A DNA stretch of 7,762 nucleotides from Chlamydiota bacterium (GCA_003648225.1 QMOL01000136.1:1-7762), one strand, 5' to 3'; positions 1 through 6,007 are shown, numbered from the stretch's first letter. Numbers and translations are program-made. Notes: a model not told the origin generated them from the sequence alone.

Positions 1-76
1 TATTCATTGCGCCTGTTTCTTTTGCGTAAACAGCCGGTCCGTTAATACGGATTACTTTTCCTTTTTTATTGTTCAT
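1..76 (-). CDS. atpA: V/A-type ATPase catalytic subunit A, N-terminal fragment (runs off the left edge)
   Basis: Only the first 25 codons are present. The translation starts MNNKKGKVIRINGPAVYAKE and continues TGAMN, which matches the beta-barrel start of V/A-type catalytic A subunits (G-K-V-x-R-I-N-G-P-x-V at residues 6 to 16). In the family this subunit carries the P-loop and hydrolyses or makes ATP in the A3B3 head, on the cytoplasmic side. The ATG at 74-76 is the natural start because the family motif begins right after it. No clear Shine-Dalgarno site is visible upstream. It lies 72 bases after the stop of the E-subunit gene on the same strand and so should be the next cistron of the ATPase operon. 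Subunits B and D would be expected beyond the edge, which is inference. Confidence 0.88.
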   Translation of the reverse strand, partial: MNNKKGKVIRINGPAVYAKETGAMN

Positions 77-148
77 AAATCAATTTTTTAAAAGTTTAAG
101 GTTATTGTAGCCCTTTTTTGCAACGGACTAAACATCCAATGTCCAATG
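77..148 (-). repeat. E-A spacer with tandem 7-mer CCAATGT
   Basis: The 72-base spacer between the E and A genes contains two abutting copies of CCAATGT (plus strand 136-142 and 143-149), and the second reaches the E stop codon. Related words (ACGTCAA, TGTCAAACGTC) follow into the last codons of the E gene. No terminator hairpin is seen, so transcription probably continues into the A gene. Confidence 0.45.
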
Positions 149-727
149 TCAAACGTCAATATTAAGTTTTTTGAGAACATCATCCCTGAGTTCTTCTTTA
201 GCCCTTCTCATTTCTGACTCAGCCGAGCAATCGATAGATAATCTGCCGTTGTTATTTTTAATAATAATTCCTCCGAGTATCTGCAAATATTCATCTGATG
301 CTTTCGCCGGAGTACCGCAAACAAGTTTTCCCACAATTTCCGCGTCTTTTTGGTTGCAATAAATAACAGCATTGCCATTTGGAATTTGAGCCGTTCCTGT
401 TTTTAAAAGAGCTTTTATCCAATTTGAATATTTCTCATCGCGGGGCAATTCCCTGAATTTTTCTAATGCGGCATCAAAAGTTTCCTGAATGAATTTCTGT
501 TGCTGTTCGAGCATTTTTTTGCGAACTTCAGATTTGATTTTTGCCGCGGCTTTTTCGGAACGAAGTTTTGCAAGCTTTTCAGTTATTTCTCGGTTAGAAT
601 TCAAAACAGCTTGTGCTTCCTCTTTTGCATGTTGGATTTCTCTGTCGGCAACGCGTTTAGCGCGACTGACAAGTTGTTTAGCTTCTTTTTCGACGCTTTT
701 TTTTATTTCTGTAAAGACTTGTTCCAT
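149..727 (-). CDS. atpE: V/A-type ATPase subunit E (peripheral stalk)
   Basis: This 192-residue protein has the usual length and layout of V/A-type E subunits. Residues 1 to about 95 are a long charged coiled coil rich in K, E, A and R (for example EKEAKQLVSRAKRVADREI). The C-terminal half is globular and carries the family signature GGIIIKNNNGRLSIDCS followed by a helix starting ESEMRRAKEELRDD. E pairs with the small H/G subunit to form the peripheral stalk that holds the A3B3 head against subunit I. The ATG at 725-727 follows the F gene by 29 bases, and no good Shine-Dalgarno site is visible. The stop is TGA. This gene is not the F-type epsilon subunit, although the symbol is shared. The family call is secure. 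Confidence 0.93.
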   Translation of the reverse strand: MEQVFTEIKKSVEKEAKQLVSRAKRVADREIQHAKEEAQAVLNSNREITEKLAKLRSEKAAAKIKSEVRKKMLEQQQKFIQETFDAALEKFRELPRDEKYSNWIKALLKTGTAQIPNGNAVIYCNQKDAEIVGKLVCGTPAKASDEYLQILGGIIIKNNNGRLSIDCSAESEMRRAKEELRDDVLKKLNIDV

Positions 728-756
728 GATTTTCGTTGAATATTGTTTGCATTATT

Positions 757-1062
757 TTATACTTTTAATCCGAGAGCCTGCTGTACGAGTTGTTGAATGT
801 CTTCCGCTTCCATTCCGGCGCCTGTGCTATCGGGAATATTCATAACAAGTGGAAAATGTTTTCTTAATTTATAATCATCAAATTCACCACCGAGTTTGTC
901 GGCTATGGATTGAGCTACAAGCACAAGTCCGATCTCCGGTTTGCTTAGAAAGCCGCTGATGATTTTTTTTGCCTCATCGGCATTTTTAACCACGGCACCA
1001 TCAATTCCGGCGAAACCGAATCCACGGACAGTAACGATATCTCCAACAATTTTAACGGTCAT
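757..1062 (-). CDS. atpF: V/A-type ATPase subunit F (central rotor stalk)
   Basis: This 101-residue protein has the length of V/A-type F subunits. Its pattern matches the family: an N-terminal beta strand and loop (KIVGDIVTVRGFGFAGI), a central strand (EIGLVLVAQSIADKL) and a later strand plus proline turn (FPLVMNIPDS), making a small Rossmann-like alpha/beta domain. A final helix (residues about 85 to 101) would lie along the D subunit. In the enzyme F sits in the rotating central stalk and helps couple or regulate catalysis. A good Shine-Dalgarno site GAGGTG (plus strand 1073-1078) lies 10 bases before the ATG. It is separated from the K gene by 204 bases, the longest gap within the ATPase genes. 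In many operons F follows C, but here it lies between K and E. Confidence 0.9.
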   Translation of the reverse strand: MTVKIVGDIVTVRGFGFAGIDGAVVKNADEAKKIISGFLSKPEIGLVLVAQSIADKLGGEFDDYKLRKHFPLVMNIPDSTGAGMEAEDIQQLVQQALGLKV

Positions 1063-1266
1063 ATAGTATGTTCACCTCAATAATCGCGAGTTACGCGTTT
1101 GACGTTTTTTAATTTCTAATTCACCTAATTTCTAAACAAGCATCAATTAACAATATTCAATTTACAAATGTGGCGTATTGTAATTATTGATTTTTGAATT
1201 TGGGTCGTTGGATATTATTTAAGTCAATTAGATCAATTTTCCAATGCCAAAAGGTTAATATTAAAA
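1063..1266 (-). repeat. 204-base K-F intergenic region with 16-bp-spaced direct repeat
   Basis: This AT-rich gap holds TAATTTCTAA twice at a period of 16 bases (1110-1119 and 1126-1135). The core AATTTCTAA recurs in the I-K spacer at 1720-1728. No open frame, convincing promoter pair or GC-rich hairpin with a T-run was found on either strand. Because transcription must pass from K to F if the operon is single, the region may be untranslated spacer mRNA. It could also hide a weak internal promoter or processing site, but nothing seen proves this. Confidence 0.4.
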
Positions 1267-1641
1267 TCAGGCGATTAGAATCATAATTGCGACTACCATT
1301 CCATAAATCGCGATACCTTCAGCAAGACCAACATAAATAAGTGAGCGACCCATAAGTTCAGGGCGTTCAACTACTGCTCCCATCGCTGCGGAACCGACGC
1401 CTGCCACAGCGATACCTCCGGCGATAGAGCCGAGACCGACGGCGATTCCCGCGCCGATGTATTTCAAACCATTTCCAACGCTTGCCTGCGTTTCAGCGTT
1501 GGCGGCTGTAACAGTTGGTGCTGTTGATTCAGCTTTTACGTTTGTCGGTATAAAAATTATGCTCATTAAGATTACGAGTAGGGCGCCGAACGAGAGTATG
1601 CTTTTAGATATTAAGCTGCTTAATACGATTTTTTTTGTCAT
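1267..1641 (-). CDS. atpK: V/A-type ATPase subunit K (rotor-ring proteolipid) with signal-peptide-like leader
   Basis: This 124-residue proteolipid forms the membrane rotor ring. Residues 1 to 37 look like a cleavable leader: a Lys-rich start, a hydrophobic core (about 17 to 31) and a V-K-A site before E38. The mature part is one helical hairpin: a glycine/alanine-rich helix from about residue 57 (GAGIAVGLGSIAGG), a polar loop VVERPELMGRS, and a second helix GLAEGIAIYGMVVA with the ion-binding Glu108. This resembles the 8-kDa single-hairpin type, not the doubled 16-kDa NtpK. No Gln occurs in the hairpin, so the usual sodium-ligand pattern is not evident and protons are the more likely ion, though this is inference. 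Thermus proteolipid L is likewise made with an N-terminal leader. The Shine-Dalgarno site GGAG (1649-1652) stands 7 bases before the ATG and is the best in the ATPase part, which fits the need for many copies. Confidence 0.93.
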   Translation of the reverse strand: MTKKIVLSSLISKSILSFGALLVILMSIIFIPTNVKAESTAPTVTAANAETQASVGNGLKYIGAGIAVGLGSIAGGIAVAGVGSAAMGAVVERPELMGRSLIYVGLAEGIAIYGMVVAIMILIA

Positions 1642-1654
1642 TTTATTTCTCCGT

Positions 1655-1691
1655 TTATTCAGTTATTCAGTTAACAGTTATTTGTTAATAG
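1655..1691. repeat. Degenerate tandem array of 7-8-mers (TTATTCAG family)
   Basis: On the plus strand the words TTATTCAG, TTATTCAG, TTAACAG, TTATTTG and TTAATAG follow one another without gaps. The first two are exact 8-mers (1655-1662 and 1663-1670) and the rest are 7-mer variants. The array lies in the 94-base spacer between the I and K genes, just upstream of the K ribosome binding site on the transcribed strand. It looks like slippage-type expansion. A regulatory role is possible but not shown. Confidence 0.55.
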
Positions 1692-1735
1692 TTTGTAGTC
1701 GCGTTTTTAATCAGTTATGAATTTCTAACGTCCAA

Positions 1736-3754
1736 CTAATTATCTTCAATTTTAAGTGGTTTGAATTTAATTCCGTCTCCTTCGAAAAATTTAGAGAAAA
1801 ATTCGTAGTATTCAAGACGAAGACATTGAATGAATACTACTAATCCTTCTAATAACATTACAAATATATTTCCGGTTACCGCGGCGATAATGTACGATAA
1901 TTGCGAACCGATGTTTGCTTCAGGACCGGTCATTCCTCCACCCATTCTTGCTAGTTGATAGACAACCATCATCAGCGCGGCGTGATTTAAGGCGAAGGCG
2001 CCCACACGAACGAAGGATACGGTTTGAGTAACGAAACCGAGAGTGATTTCTATAGGTTTAAAAATAGTTTCCGCGGCGGAATGTTCATCTTCATCAACAG
2101 AATGTGTTTCGTTTTTTTCGAAGAGTTTTGCGTAAAAAACATCGCCAAGGACTATCAATACAATGGGGATTAACAGCACGGCGACAGTTAATCCGACAGG
2201 CACATTTTTATCTTTAATTAAAGCGAGAAAGAAGACACCGAGAGCCATCCAGTAGAAACAACCGCTGAGCAAACCCCATTGTCCGAAAAGGAATTCCTTA
2301 TAATTTTTTCTTTTTACGGATTGAATTAAATTTAAAATGATTCCAACCGTAATTATCAGAATACCAAGTAAAACAGCGGTTCCGAGCAGTTGCTTGGTAT
2401 CTTCAAGCGGCATAAGCCATAACGAAAGAGAATGAAATTCAATACCGAAAATCGAGCCGAACATCAAGCCGAAAAATATCGCGCTACAGCCTACGGTAAC
2501 CATTAGCCAACCGGCTCCGCGGATAGATTTAAAGGTTTTAGATTTAGCAATAAAGAAACCGATAGCGGTTAAAACTGCTCCGTGACCAATATCACCAAAC
2601 ATCATTCCGAACATAAGAGTGAAAGTCAGAGCAACAAAAAATGTAGGGTCAATTCCATCATAAGCAGGGTATCCGTAAGTAGTAATAAGCATTTGGAAAG
2701 GTTTGAGAAATGCCGGATGTCTGAATTTAGAAGGAACTTTTGTATTTCCTTCTTTTTTTAATGAGCTCGCCAGACCGGAGCTTTCATCAGGGGAAGATAA
2801 TTCGATTTTAATTGGTCGCGGAGTCAACGATTTAATTTCATTTTCAATCTTTCCCGCGCTTTTACCGGGAATCCATCCGCTAATGCATGTTGTTCGAGCT
2901 GTTTTACCGAAAAGGCGCATAGCATTCAGTACACTCGCATTTGCCTTAACAACTTTTTGCCATATTCCCACTTTAGGTGCAAGTGAAGAGCAGAGAGATA
3001 AGATATTATGTTTAGTCGCGGCGGCTTCTTCACGAAGCGACCACAAATTAAATTCGATGGAATCGAGAGCGTCATGTGGATTTCCGCTATATTCATCAGG
3101 GATTTTAATTTCAGAAAAGTAATGATTTTTTAAGGTGTCAATAACATTCTTCTTAGCTTCTTTTGTGCAAATCACAATTAAACTGACTTCATCCTCACTT
3201 AAATTTCGTAACTCAAAATGATGCGGAACCTGTTGCATACTTCTTCGCAACTGAGGTATAAATCGTCTCGGCATCGTTCCGGTAATCGCGTCAAAAAAAT
3301 TAAATTTCGACACTTCTTCGTAAGAAACGCCTGCGGTTTCAAAACTTTGCAGTGCGTCTGAAATTCTGTTAAGGCGATCGATTCTTACTTTATAATTATG
3401 TATTTCATCGATGGATGCCGCGAGTGTTTGGACATTTTCTTCTACTGCCTGCTTTGTTTCGTTGCAAATTTTAATCGGATCGATAATGATTTTCGATTCG
3501 GGTACGTAAAGATTAATTTCAATATTATTATCTGCAATCCACGAAGACAGCTTTTTGAGCTTTTGCTCAATTAATTCTATCTCTGATAATGTATTTGATA
3601 ATTCAGCCGGTGTTCCTTCGCGAAGAGCTGTTGAAATAAATGTGTGGTCGATCAGATGAACGATTTTTTTCTTAATAAGATAATCGCAAATAGGAATCAC
3701 ATCCTCATCGAGAGCGATAATCTGAATAAGTTTCATTCTTTCAGTTTTAAACAT
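1736..3754 (-). CDS. atpI: V/A-type ATPase subunit I (membrane stator, ion half-channels)
   Basis: At 672 residues this has the usual length of bacterial subunit I, the homologue of eukaryotic subunit a. Residues 1 to about 345 are cytoplasmic, with a coiled-coil arm (about 55 to 135 and 230 to 285) and the conserved GWIP segment (293-296). Residues about 345 to 392 carry the family block FLKPFQMLITTYGYP-x-Y-D-G-I-D-P followed by TFTLMFGMMFGDIGHG, which enters the membrane. About eight hydrophobic segments follow. The essential arginine sits in SFVRVGAFALNHAAL (Arg583, matching yeast Vph1 Arg735), and a second in FIQCLRLEYYEF (Arg646), with Glu636 nearby; these line the ion path facing subunit K. 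The C-terminal SKFFEGDG is also conserved. The start is 4 bases after the C-gene stop, with no clear Shine-Dalgarno site, so translational coupling is likely. Met7 (3736) is an alternative start. The stop is TAG. Confidence 0.96.
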   Translation of the reverse strand: MFKTERMKLIQIIALDEDVIPICDYLIKKKIVHLIDHTFISTALREGTPAELSNTLSEIELIEQKLKKLSSWIADNNIEINLYVPESKIIIDPIKICNETKQAVEENVQTLAASIDEIHNYKVRIDRLNRISDALQSFETAGVSYEEVSKFNFFDAITGTMPRRFIPQLRRSMQQVPHHFELRNLSEDEVSLIVICTKEAKKNVIDTLKNHYFSEIKIPDEYSGNPHDALDSIEFNLWSLREEAAATKHNILSLCSSLAPKVGIWQKVVKANASVLNAMRLFGKTARTTCISGWIPGKSAGKIENEIKSLTPRPIKIELSSPDESSGLASSLKKEGNTKVPSKFRHPAFLKPFQMLITTYGYPAYDGIDPTFFVALTFTLMFGMMFGDIGHGAVLTAIGFFIAKSKTFKSIRGAGWLMVTVGCSAIFFGLMFGSIFGIEFHSLSLWLMPLEDTKQLLGTAVLLGILIITVGIILNLIQSVKRKNYKEFLFGQWGLLSGCFYWMALGVFFLALIKDKNVPVGLTVAVLLIPIVLIVLGDVFYAKLFEKNETHSVDEDEHSAAETIFKPIEITLGFVTQTVSFVRVGAFALNHAALMMVVYQLARMGGGMTGPEANIGSQLSYIIAAVTGNIFVMLLEGLVVFIQCLRLEYYEFFSKFFEGDGIKFKPLKIEDN

Positions 3755-3758
3755 AACA

Positions 3759-4814
3759 CTAAAAATTAACGCACATTAATTTATTATTTATTTCAATATT
3801 AAATCGTTTGCATTGAAGCAGCGAAATTAAATCTTCAACTTCCTGCTCCTTTAAAAAATAAAAAGCCACTGCGGGGGCTATATTTAATGACAAACCTTCC
3901 GCGAAGATCTTAACGCAATGTCTTTCCCGCAATTTTCTCATATTGAAGATAGTTTTCTTCAGAGTTTCACCTGCTGTTTTTTTACAATTTGAATCTTCGG
4001 CAAGCATACTGAAAAAGTCTTCCATAGATGAAGCTGCTGATAATTTGTTTAAAAGTTGCTCGGTTATCTTTCTACAACCGCTCAATGGAAGCAAAGGAAG
4101 AATAGTGGAATAATCAAGTTGGTGGTTGTATTTTAATCTTACAAAAGTTGTAAGCGATACTTCATCGAGATAATCAGCAATAAGCGCGCGTATAGAATCC
4201 GATTTATTTTTTTCTAATTTTACGATTGAAGAAATAAGCTGTTCGTAATAAACTTTTTCCAGCATACACTCAAAAAACATCAAATTGCGGCCCTGCTCAA
4301 TAAGATTCTGCCCTTTCATATATGCATATCGATAATAGGTGGGTTTAAGTATTTCTGATAATTCATCCTGACTTTTAATATCATCCCAATTTATATTTTT
4401 GCAGAGGCTATAACGTCCCAAATCATAGTTGTTTATTTCTAAATGATTTTCGCGACGTTCGGATTGATTCAATTTGCGAATAGTTTTTTTTATATTCAGT
4501 AACTCGTATTTTTGTATTAAAACAGTTAACGCCTCGGCAGGAGCGCCGGAAAGAAAACGAAGAATATTAATGATGTATGAAACAGTTGATGCTCGTAAAG
4601 TGTGTTCAACGCGTCTTAATGAAGGCAGGGCATCGGCATGTAAAGTTGTCCACTCGAAAAAGCCGCGGTATTCAGTTTCAACAAGAAAATTCAGCGCGGA
4701 AAATAAATCTCTTGACTGTGTAAGATTTTTCCAGTCGGTTTCAGTAAGAAGTTTCGACCTTACGCCTCTGGTTCTTGTACATGCAGCCGGATATTCGAAA
4801 TAATTTTCCAACAT
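3759..4814 (-). CDS. atpC: V/A-type ATPase subunit C (rotor-membrane coupler, d-like)
   Basis: This 351-residue, mostly helical protein fits the V/A-type C subunit (homologue of eukaryotic subunit d), which sits as a funnel on the K ring and connects it to the D/F shaft. The N-terminus MLENYFEYPAACTRTRGVRS followed by KLLTETDWKNL corresponds to the family start in which Y-x-x-A-x-x-R-x-R and L-L-T-x-x-D/E are typical. The helical bundle continues with recurring segments such as LRFLSGAPAEALTVLIQKYELLNIKK (split here across residues about 92 to 117) and a C-terminal FYFLKEQEVEDLISLLQCKR. The reading frame is open 17 codons further upstream, but that would overlap the H gene by 46 bases and add residues foreign to the family, so the ATG at 4812-4814 is chosen. 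This leaves a 5-base gap to the H stop and a weak GGA 10 bases upstream. It diverges more in sequence than the neighbours, which is normal for this subunit. Confidence 0.88.
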   Translation of the reverse strand: MLENYFEYPAACTRTRGVRSKLLTETDWKNLTQSRDLFSALNFLVETEYRGFFEWTTLHADALPSLRRVEHTLRASTVSYIINILRFLSGAPAEALTVLIQKYELLNIKKTIRKLNQSERRENHLEINNYDLGRYSLCKNINWDDIKSQDELSEILKPTYYRYAYMKGQNLIEQGRNLMFFECMLEKVYYEQLISSIVKLEKNKSDSIRALIADYLDEVSLTTFVRLKYNHQLDYSTILPLLPLSGCRKITEQLLNKLSAASSMEDFFSMLAEDSNCKKTAGETLKKTIFNMRKLRERHCVKIFAEGLSLNIAPAVAFYFLKEQEVEDLISLLQCKRFNIEINNKLMCVNF

Positions 4815-4819
4815 AAGAT

Positions 4820-5125
4820 TTATCCGATAATTTGTTCTACAATCCAGTTGGCCACATCGTTGCACTGCCGACTGAAAATTATTTTTCTTTCGTTGAGTTT
4901 TTTGTTTAACTGATCAAGAGTATTTTTTTCGGTTTCGATGGTGTGAGCATCGACCTTATTATAAATATCTTCTGTTTGGGCCTTGCATTCAATTTTGGCG
5001 GCGGAGAGTATTTTCACTGCTTCTTCACGTGCTGAATTTTTAATGTTTTCAGCTTCTTTTTTTGCGATTTCAAGCTGCGAAGTTGCTTCGCGCTCGATTT
5101 TTATAATTTCTTCAATAGTGCTCAT
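4820..5125 (-). CDS. atpH: V/A-type ATPase subunit H (G-like peripheral stalk)
   Basis: The 101-residue protein is almost entirely a charged helix with heptad-like spacing of hydrophobic residues (EEIIKIEREATSQLEIAKKE, then AENIKNSAREEAVKIL). The E-A-x-x-I-x-x-A-x-x-E-A pattern is typical of the archaeal/bacterial H (AhaH, G-like) subunit. This would pair with subunit E as the right-handed coiled-coil peripheral stalk. Its position just before the C and I genes agrees, since H opens many V/A-ATPase operons. The ATG at 5123-5125 lies 26 bases after the upstream small-protein stop. No good Shine-Dalgarno site is visible, and the upstream bases consist of short repeated words. Two cysteines (positions about 47 and 88) are unusual for such a helix but not informative. 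Coiled coils are easy to confuse, so context carries part of the call. Confidence 0.85.
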   Translation of the reverse strand: MSTIEEIIKIEREATSQLEIAKKEAENIKNSAREEAVKILSAAKIECKAQTEDIYNKVDAHTIETEKNTLDQLNKKLNERKIIFSRQCNDVANWIVEQIIG

Positions 5126-5142
5126 TGGAAGATGAATTAGTG

Positions 5143-5169
5143 ATTGTTGGATTAATGAATTGTTGGATT
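5143..5169. repeat. Direct repeat ATTGTTGGATT at 16-bp period
   Basis: Two exact copies of ATTGTTGGATT (5143-5153 and 5159-5169, plus strand) start 16 bases apart. They cover the stop codon and the last codons of the 53-residue membrane protein and extend into the spacer before the H gene. The 16-base period is the same as that of the repeat in the K-F spacer, although the words differ. Confidence 0.55.
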
Positions 5170-5313
5170 GTTTTCATTGTCATCTTTCGGCTGTTTCTTT
5201 TTCCACAGTTTGTATTCGCGAACACCGAACCATACGATGGCCACAAGAATTCCTACTCGAACGAGTATGACGACCCATAAAACCACTTTTTCGAAATCAA
5301 CAATGTTTTTCAT
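5152..5313 (-). CDS. Small single-helix membrane protein of the ATPase operon, unknown function
   Basis: This 53-codon gene encodes MKNIVDFEKVVLWVVILVRV, continuing GILVAIVWFGVREYKLWKKK and QPKDDNENNPTIH. One hydrophobic helix (residues about 10 to 30, with a lone Arg19 in its middle) is followed by a basic stretch and an acidic/polar tail. By the positive-inside rule the tail should be cytoplasmic. The ATG overlaps the rpiB stop as ATGA (5310-5313), and AGGA (5322-5325) lies 8 bases before the start, so translation is probably coupled to rpiB. The H gene follows after 26 bases. I recognise no family. Its place at the head of the ATPase genes recalls AtpI/AtpZ-type small membrane helpers of F-type operons and the small e-like subunits of V-ATPases, but no sequence match to either is claimed. 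The C-terminal codons overlap a direct repeat, so the tail may be recently altered. Confidence 0.75.
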   Translation of the reverse strand: MKNIVDFEKVVLWVVILVRVGILVAIVWFGVREYKLWKKKQPKDDNENNPTIH

Positions 5314-5768
5314 TTTTCAGTTCCTAAACATTTTTCAATTTTTTCAACGCGGCGGATATGTCGATCGACTTCACTGAACTGTGATTCAAGAAAGACTCCC
5401 AGCATTGCGCGGGCATCGAGTATAGTTGTATAACGCGCGCCGAAAACAATCATATTAGCATTATTGTGAATTCTGGTAAGGTAAGTCATATCGCAATTTC
5501 TGCATAAAGCTGCGCGAACGCCGTGATATCGGTTTGCGACCATTGACATTCCGATGCCGGTGGTACAAATTAGGATTCCGCGATCAACTTCACCTGAAGC
5601 AACAGCTTGGCTGACTTTATGTCCTGAATCGGGGTAATCGAAAGAGTCTTTATTGAAACAACCGCAATCAGTCACATCATAATCCCAACTTTTAAGTTCA
5701 ACAATTATTTCTTCCTTGAGGTCGTAACCGCCGTGATCGCATCCAATAGCGATTTTGAATTTTGTCAT
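5310..5768 (-). CDS. rpiB: Ribose-5-phosphate isomerase B (RpiB/LacAB family)
   Basis: This cytoplasmic enzyme interconverts ribose 5-phosphate and ribulose 5-phosphate in the pentose phosphate pathway. The 152-residue protein fits the family length. Numbered from the chosen start, it shows IAIGCDHGGYDLKE (Asp11, His12), a D-Y-P-D-S-G-H segment, the catalytic loop ILICTTGIGMSMVANR (Cys68 as base, Thr70), G-V-R-A-A-L-C, then R-I-H-N-N-A-N with His101, and the phosphate-binding RHIRRVEKI near the end. The loop reads C-T-T-G where E. coli has C-G-T-G, and N-N replaces the common N-D; both look tolerable. An ATG 15 bases upstream is in frame, but GGAG (5778-5781), which overlaps that ATG, is spaced 9 bases from the internal ATG, so 5768 is preferred. 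The LacA/LacB or sugar-phosphate isomerase subgroups cannot be fully excluded. It is the first gene of the minus-strand operon and overlaps the next one by four bases. Confidence 0.92.
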   Translation of the reverse strand: MTKFKIAIGCDHGGYDLKEEIIVELKSWDYDVTDCGCFNKDSFDYPDSGHKVSQAVASGEVDRGILICTTGIGMSMVANRYHGVRAALCRNCDMTYLTRIHNNANMIVFGARYTTILDARAMLGVFLESQFSEVDRHIRRVEKIEKCLGTEK

Positions 5769-5821
5769 AGTAAAGGGCTCCATCTAATAAAAAAGTTATA
5801 ATTTTTATCTTTTGTTTAATC

Positions 5822-5850
5822 ATTATAAGAAAAAAGAGAAAAAAGGTCAA
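5822..5850 (-). promoter_or_regulatory. Sigma-70 promoter of the rpiB-ATPase operon
   Basis: Read on the minus strand, TTGACC (5845-5850) is followed after exactly 17 bases by TATAAT (5822-5827). This is a near-perfect housekeeping promoter with a T-rich spacer. Transcription would begin near 5814-5816, giving a leader of about 45 bases before the rpiB ATG. No comparable promoter was found before H, C or I, which supports a single transcript from here. Confidence 0.75.
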
Positions 5851-5859
5851 AGGGATACT

Positions 5860-5873
5860 ATTATGAATTATGA
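5860..5873. repeat. Tandem 7-mer ATTATGA x2
   Basis: Two abutting copies of ATTATGA (5860-5866 and 5867-5873) lie just upstream of the -35 box of the minus-strand promoter. They are very short and could be chance in AT-rich DNA, but they match the heptamer habit of other spacers here. Confidence 0.35.
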
Positions 5874-5929
5874 AGGAAAGATTTCATCAGGCTTTTTATT
5901 ATAATATGTAAACATCTTTGATTATACAC

Positions 5930-5949
5930 TTAAAAATTTAAATTTTTAA
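5930..5949. promoter_or_regulatory. Perfect 20-bp AT-only palindrome in the divergent spacer
   Basis: TTAAAAATTTAAATTTTTAA equals its own reverse complement, with no mismatch and no loop. It lies about 80 bases upstream of the minus-strand -35 box and about 100 bases before the plus-strand start, where a regulator of either side could bind. Being purely A and T, it could arise by chance or act only as flexible or bent DNA; it lacks the GC stem of a terminator. An operator role is only a suggestion. Confidence 0.35.
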
Positions 5950-5965
5950 TTTGAATTTCACCTTA

Positions 5966-5985
5966 ATTCATCATTCATCATTCAT
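5966..5985. repeat. Tandem 7-mer ATTCATC, almost three copies
   Basis: ATTCATC is repeated head to tail at 5966-5972 and 5973-5979, followed by ATTCAT at 5980-5985. It sits between the palindrome and the candidate plus-strand promoter. Confidence 0.6.
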
Positions 5986-6007
5986 AACCCATAATTATAA
6001 ATGTGTC

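Noticed and set aside
489..845. Plus-strand open frames opposite the E and F genes (also at 171-362 and 500-739)
   Set aside because: They lie antisense to well-recognised ATPase genes, have Phe/Ser/Cys-rich low-quality composition, lack ribosome sites and match no family.
2703..3122. 139-codon plus-strand frame inside the subunit I gene
   Set aside because: It is the complement of a conserved coding region of subunit I, with no start signal and no protein-like pattern of its own.
4474..4803. 109-codon plus-strand frame inside the subunit C gene
   Set aside because: It is an antisense shadow of a family-supported gene.
4815..4865. Upstream-extended start for subunit C at 4865
   Set aside because: It would overlap the H gene by 46 bases and add 17 residues not seen in the family; ATG 4814 starts where the conserved N-terminus begins.
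5168..5377. 69-codon plus-strand frame opposite the small membrane gene and the rpiB end
   Set aside because: The minus-strand genes have ribosome sites, an ATGA overlap and recognisable features; this frame has none.
5769..5783. Upstream ATG for rpiB at 5783
   Set aside because: It has no ribosome site of its own, and the GGAG that overlaps it is well spaced for the ATG at 5768.
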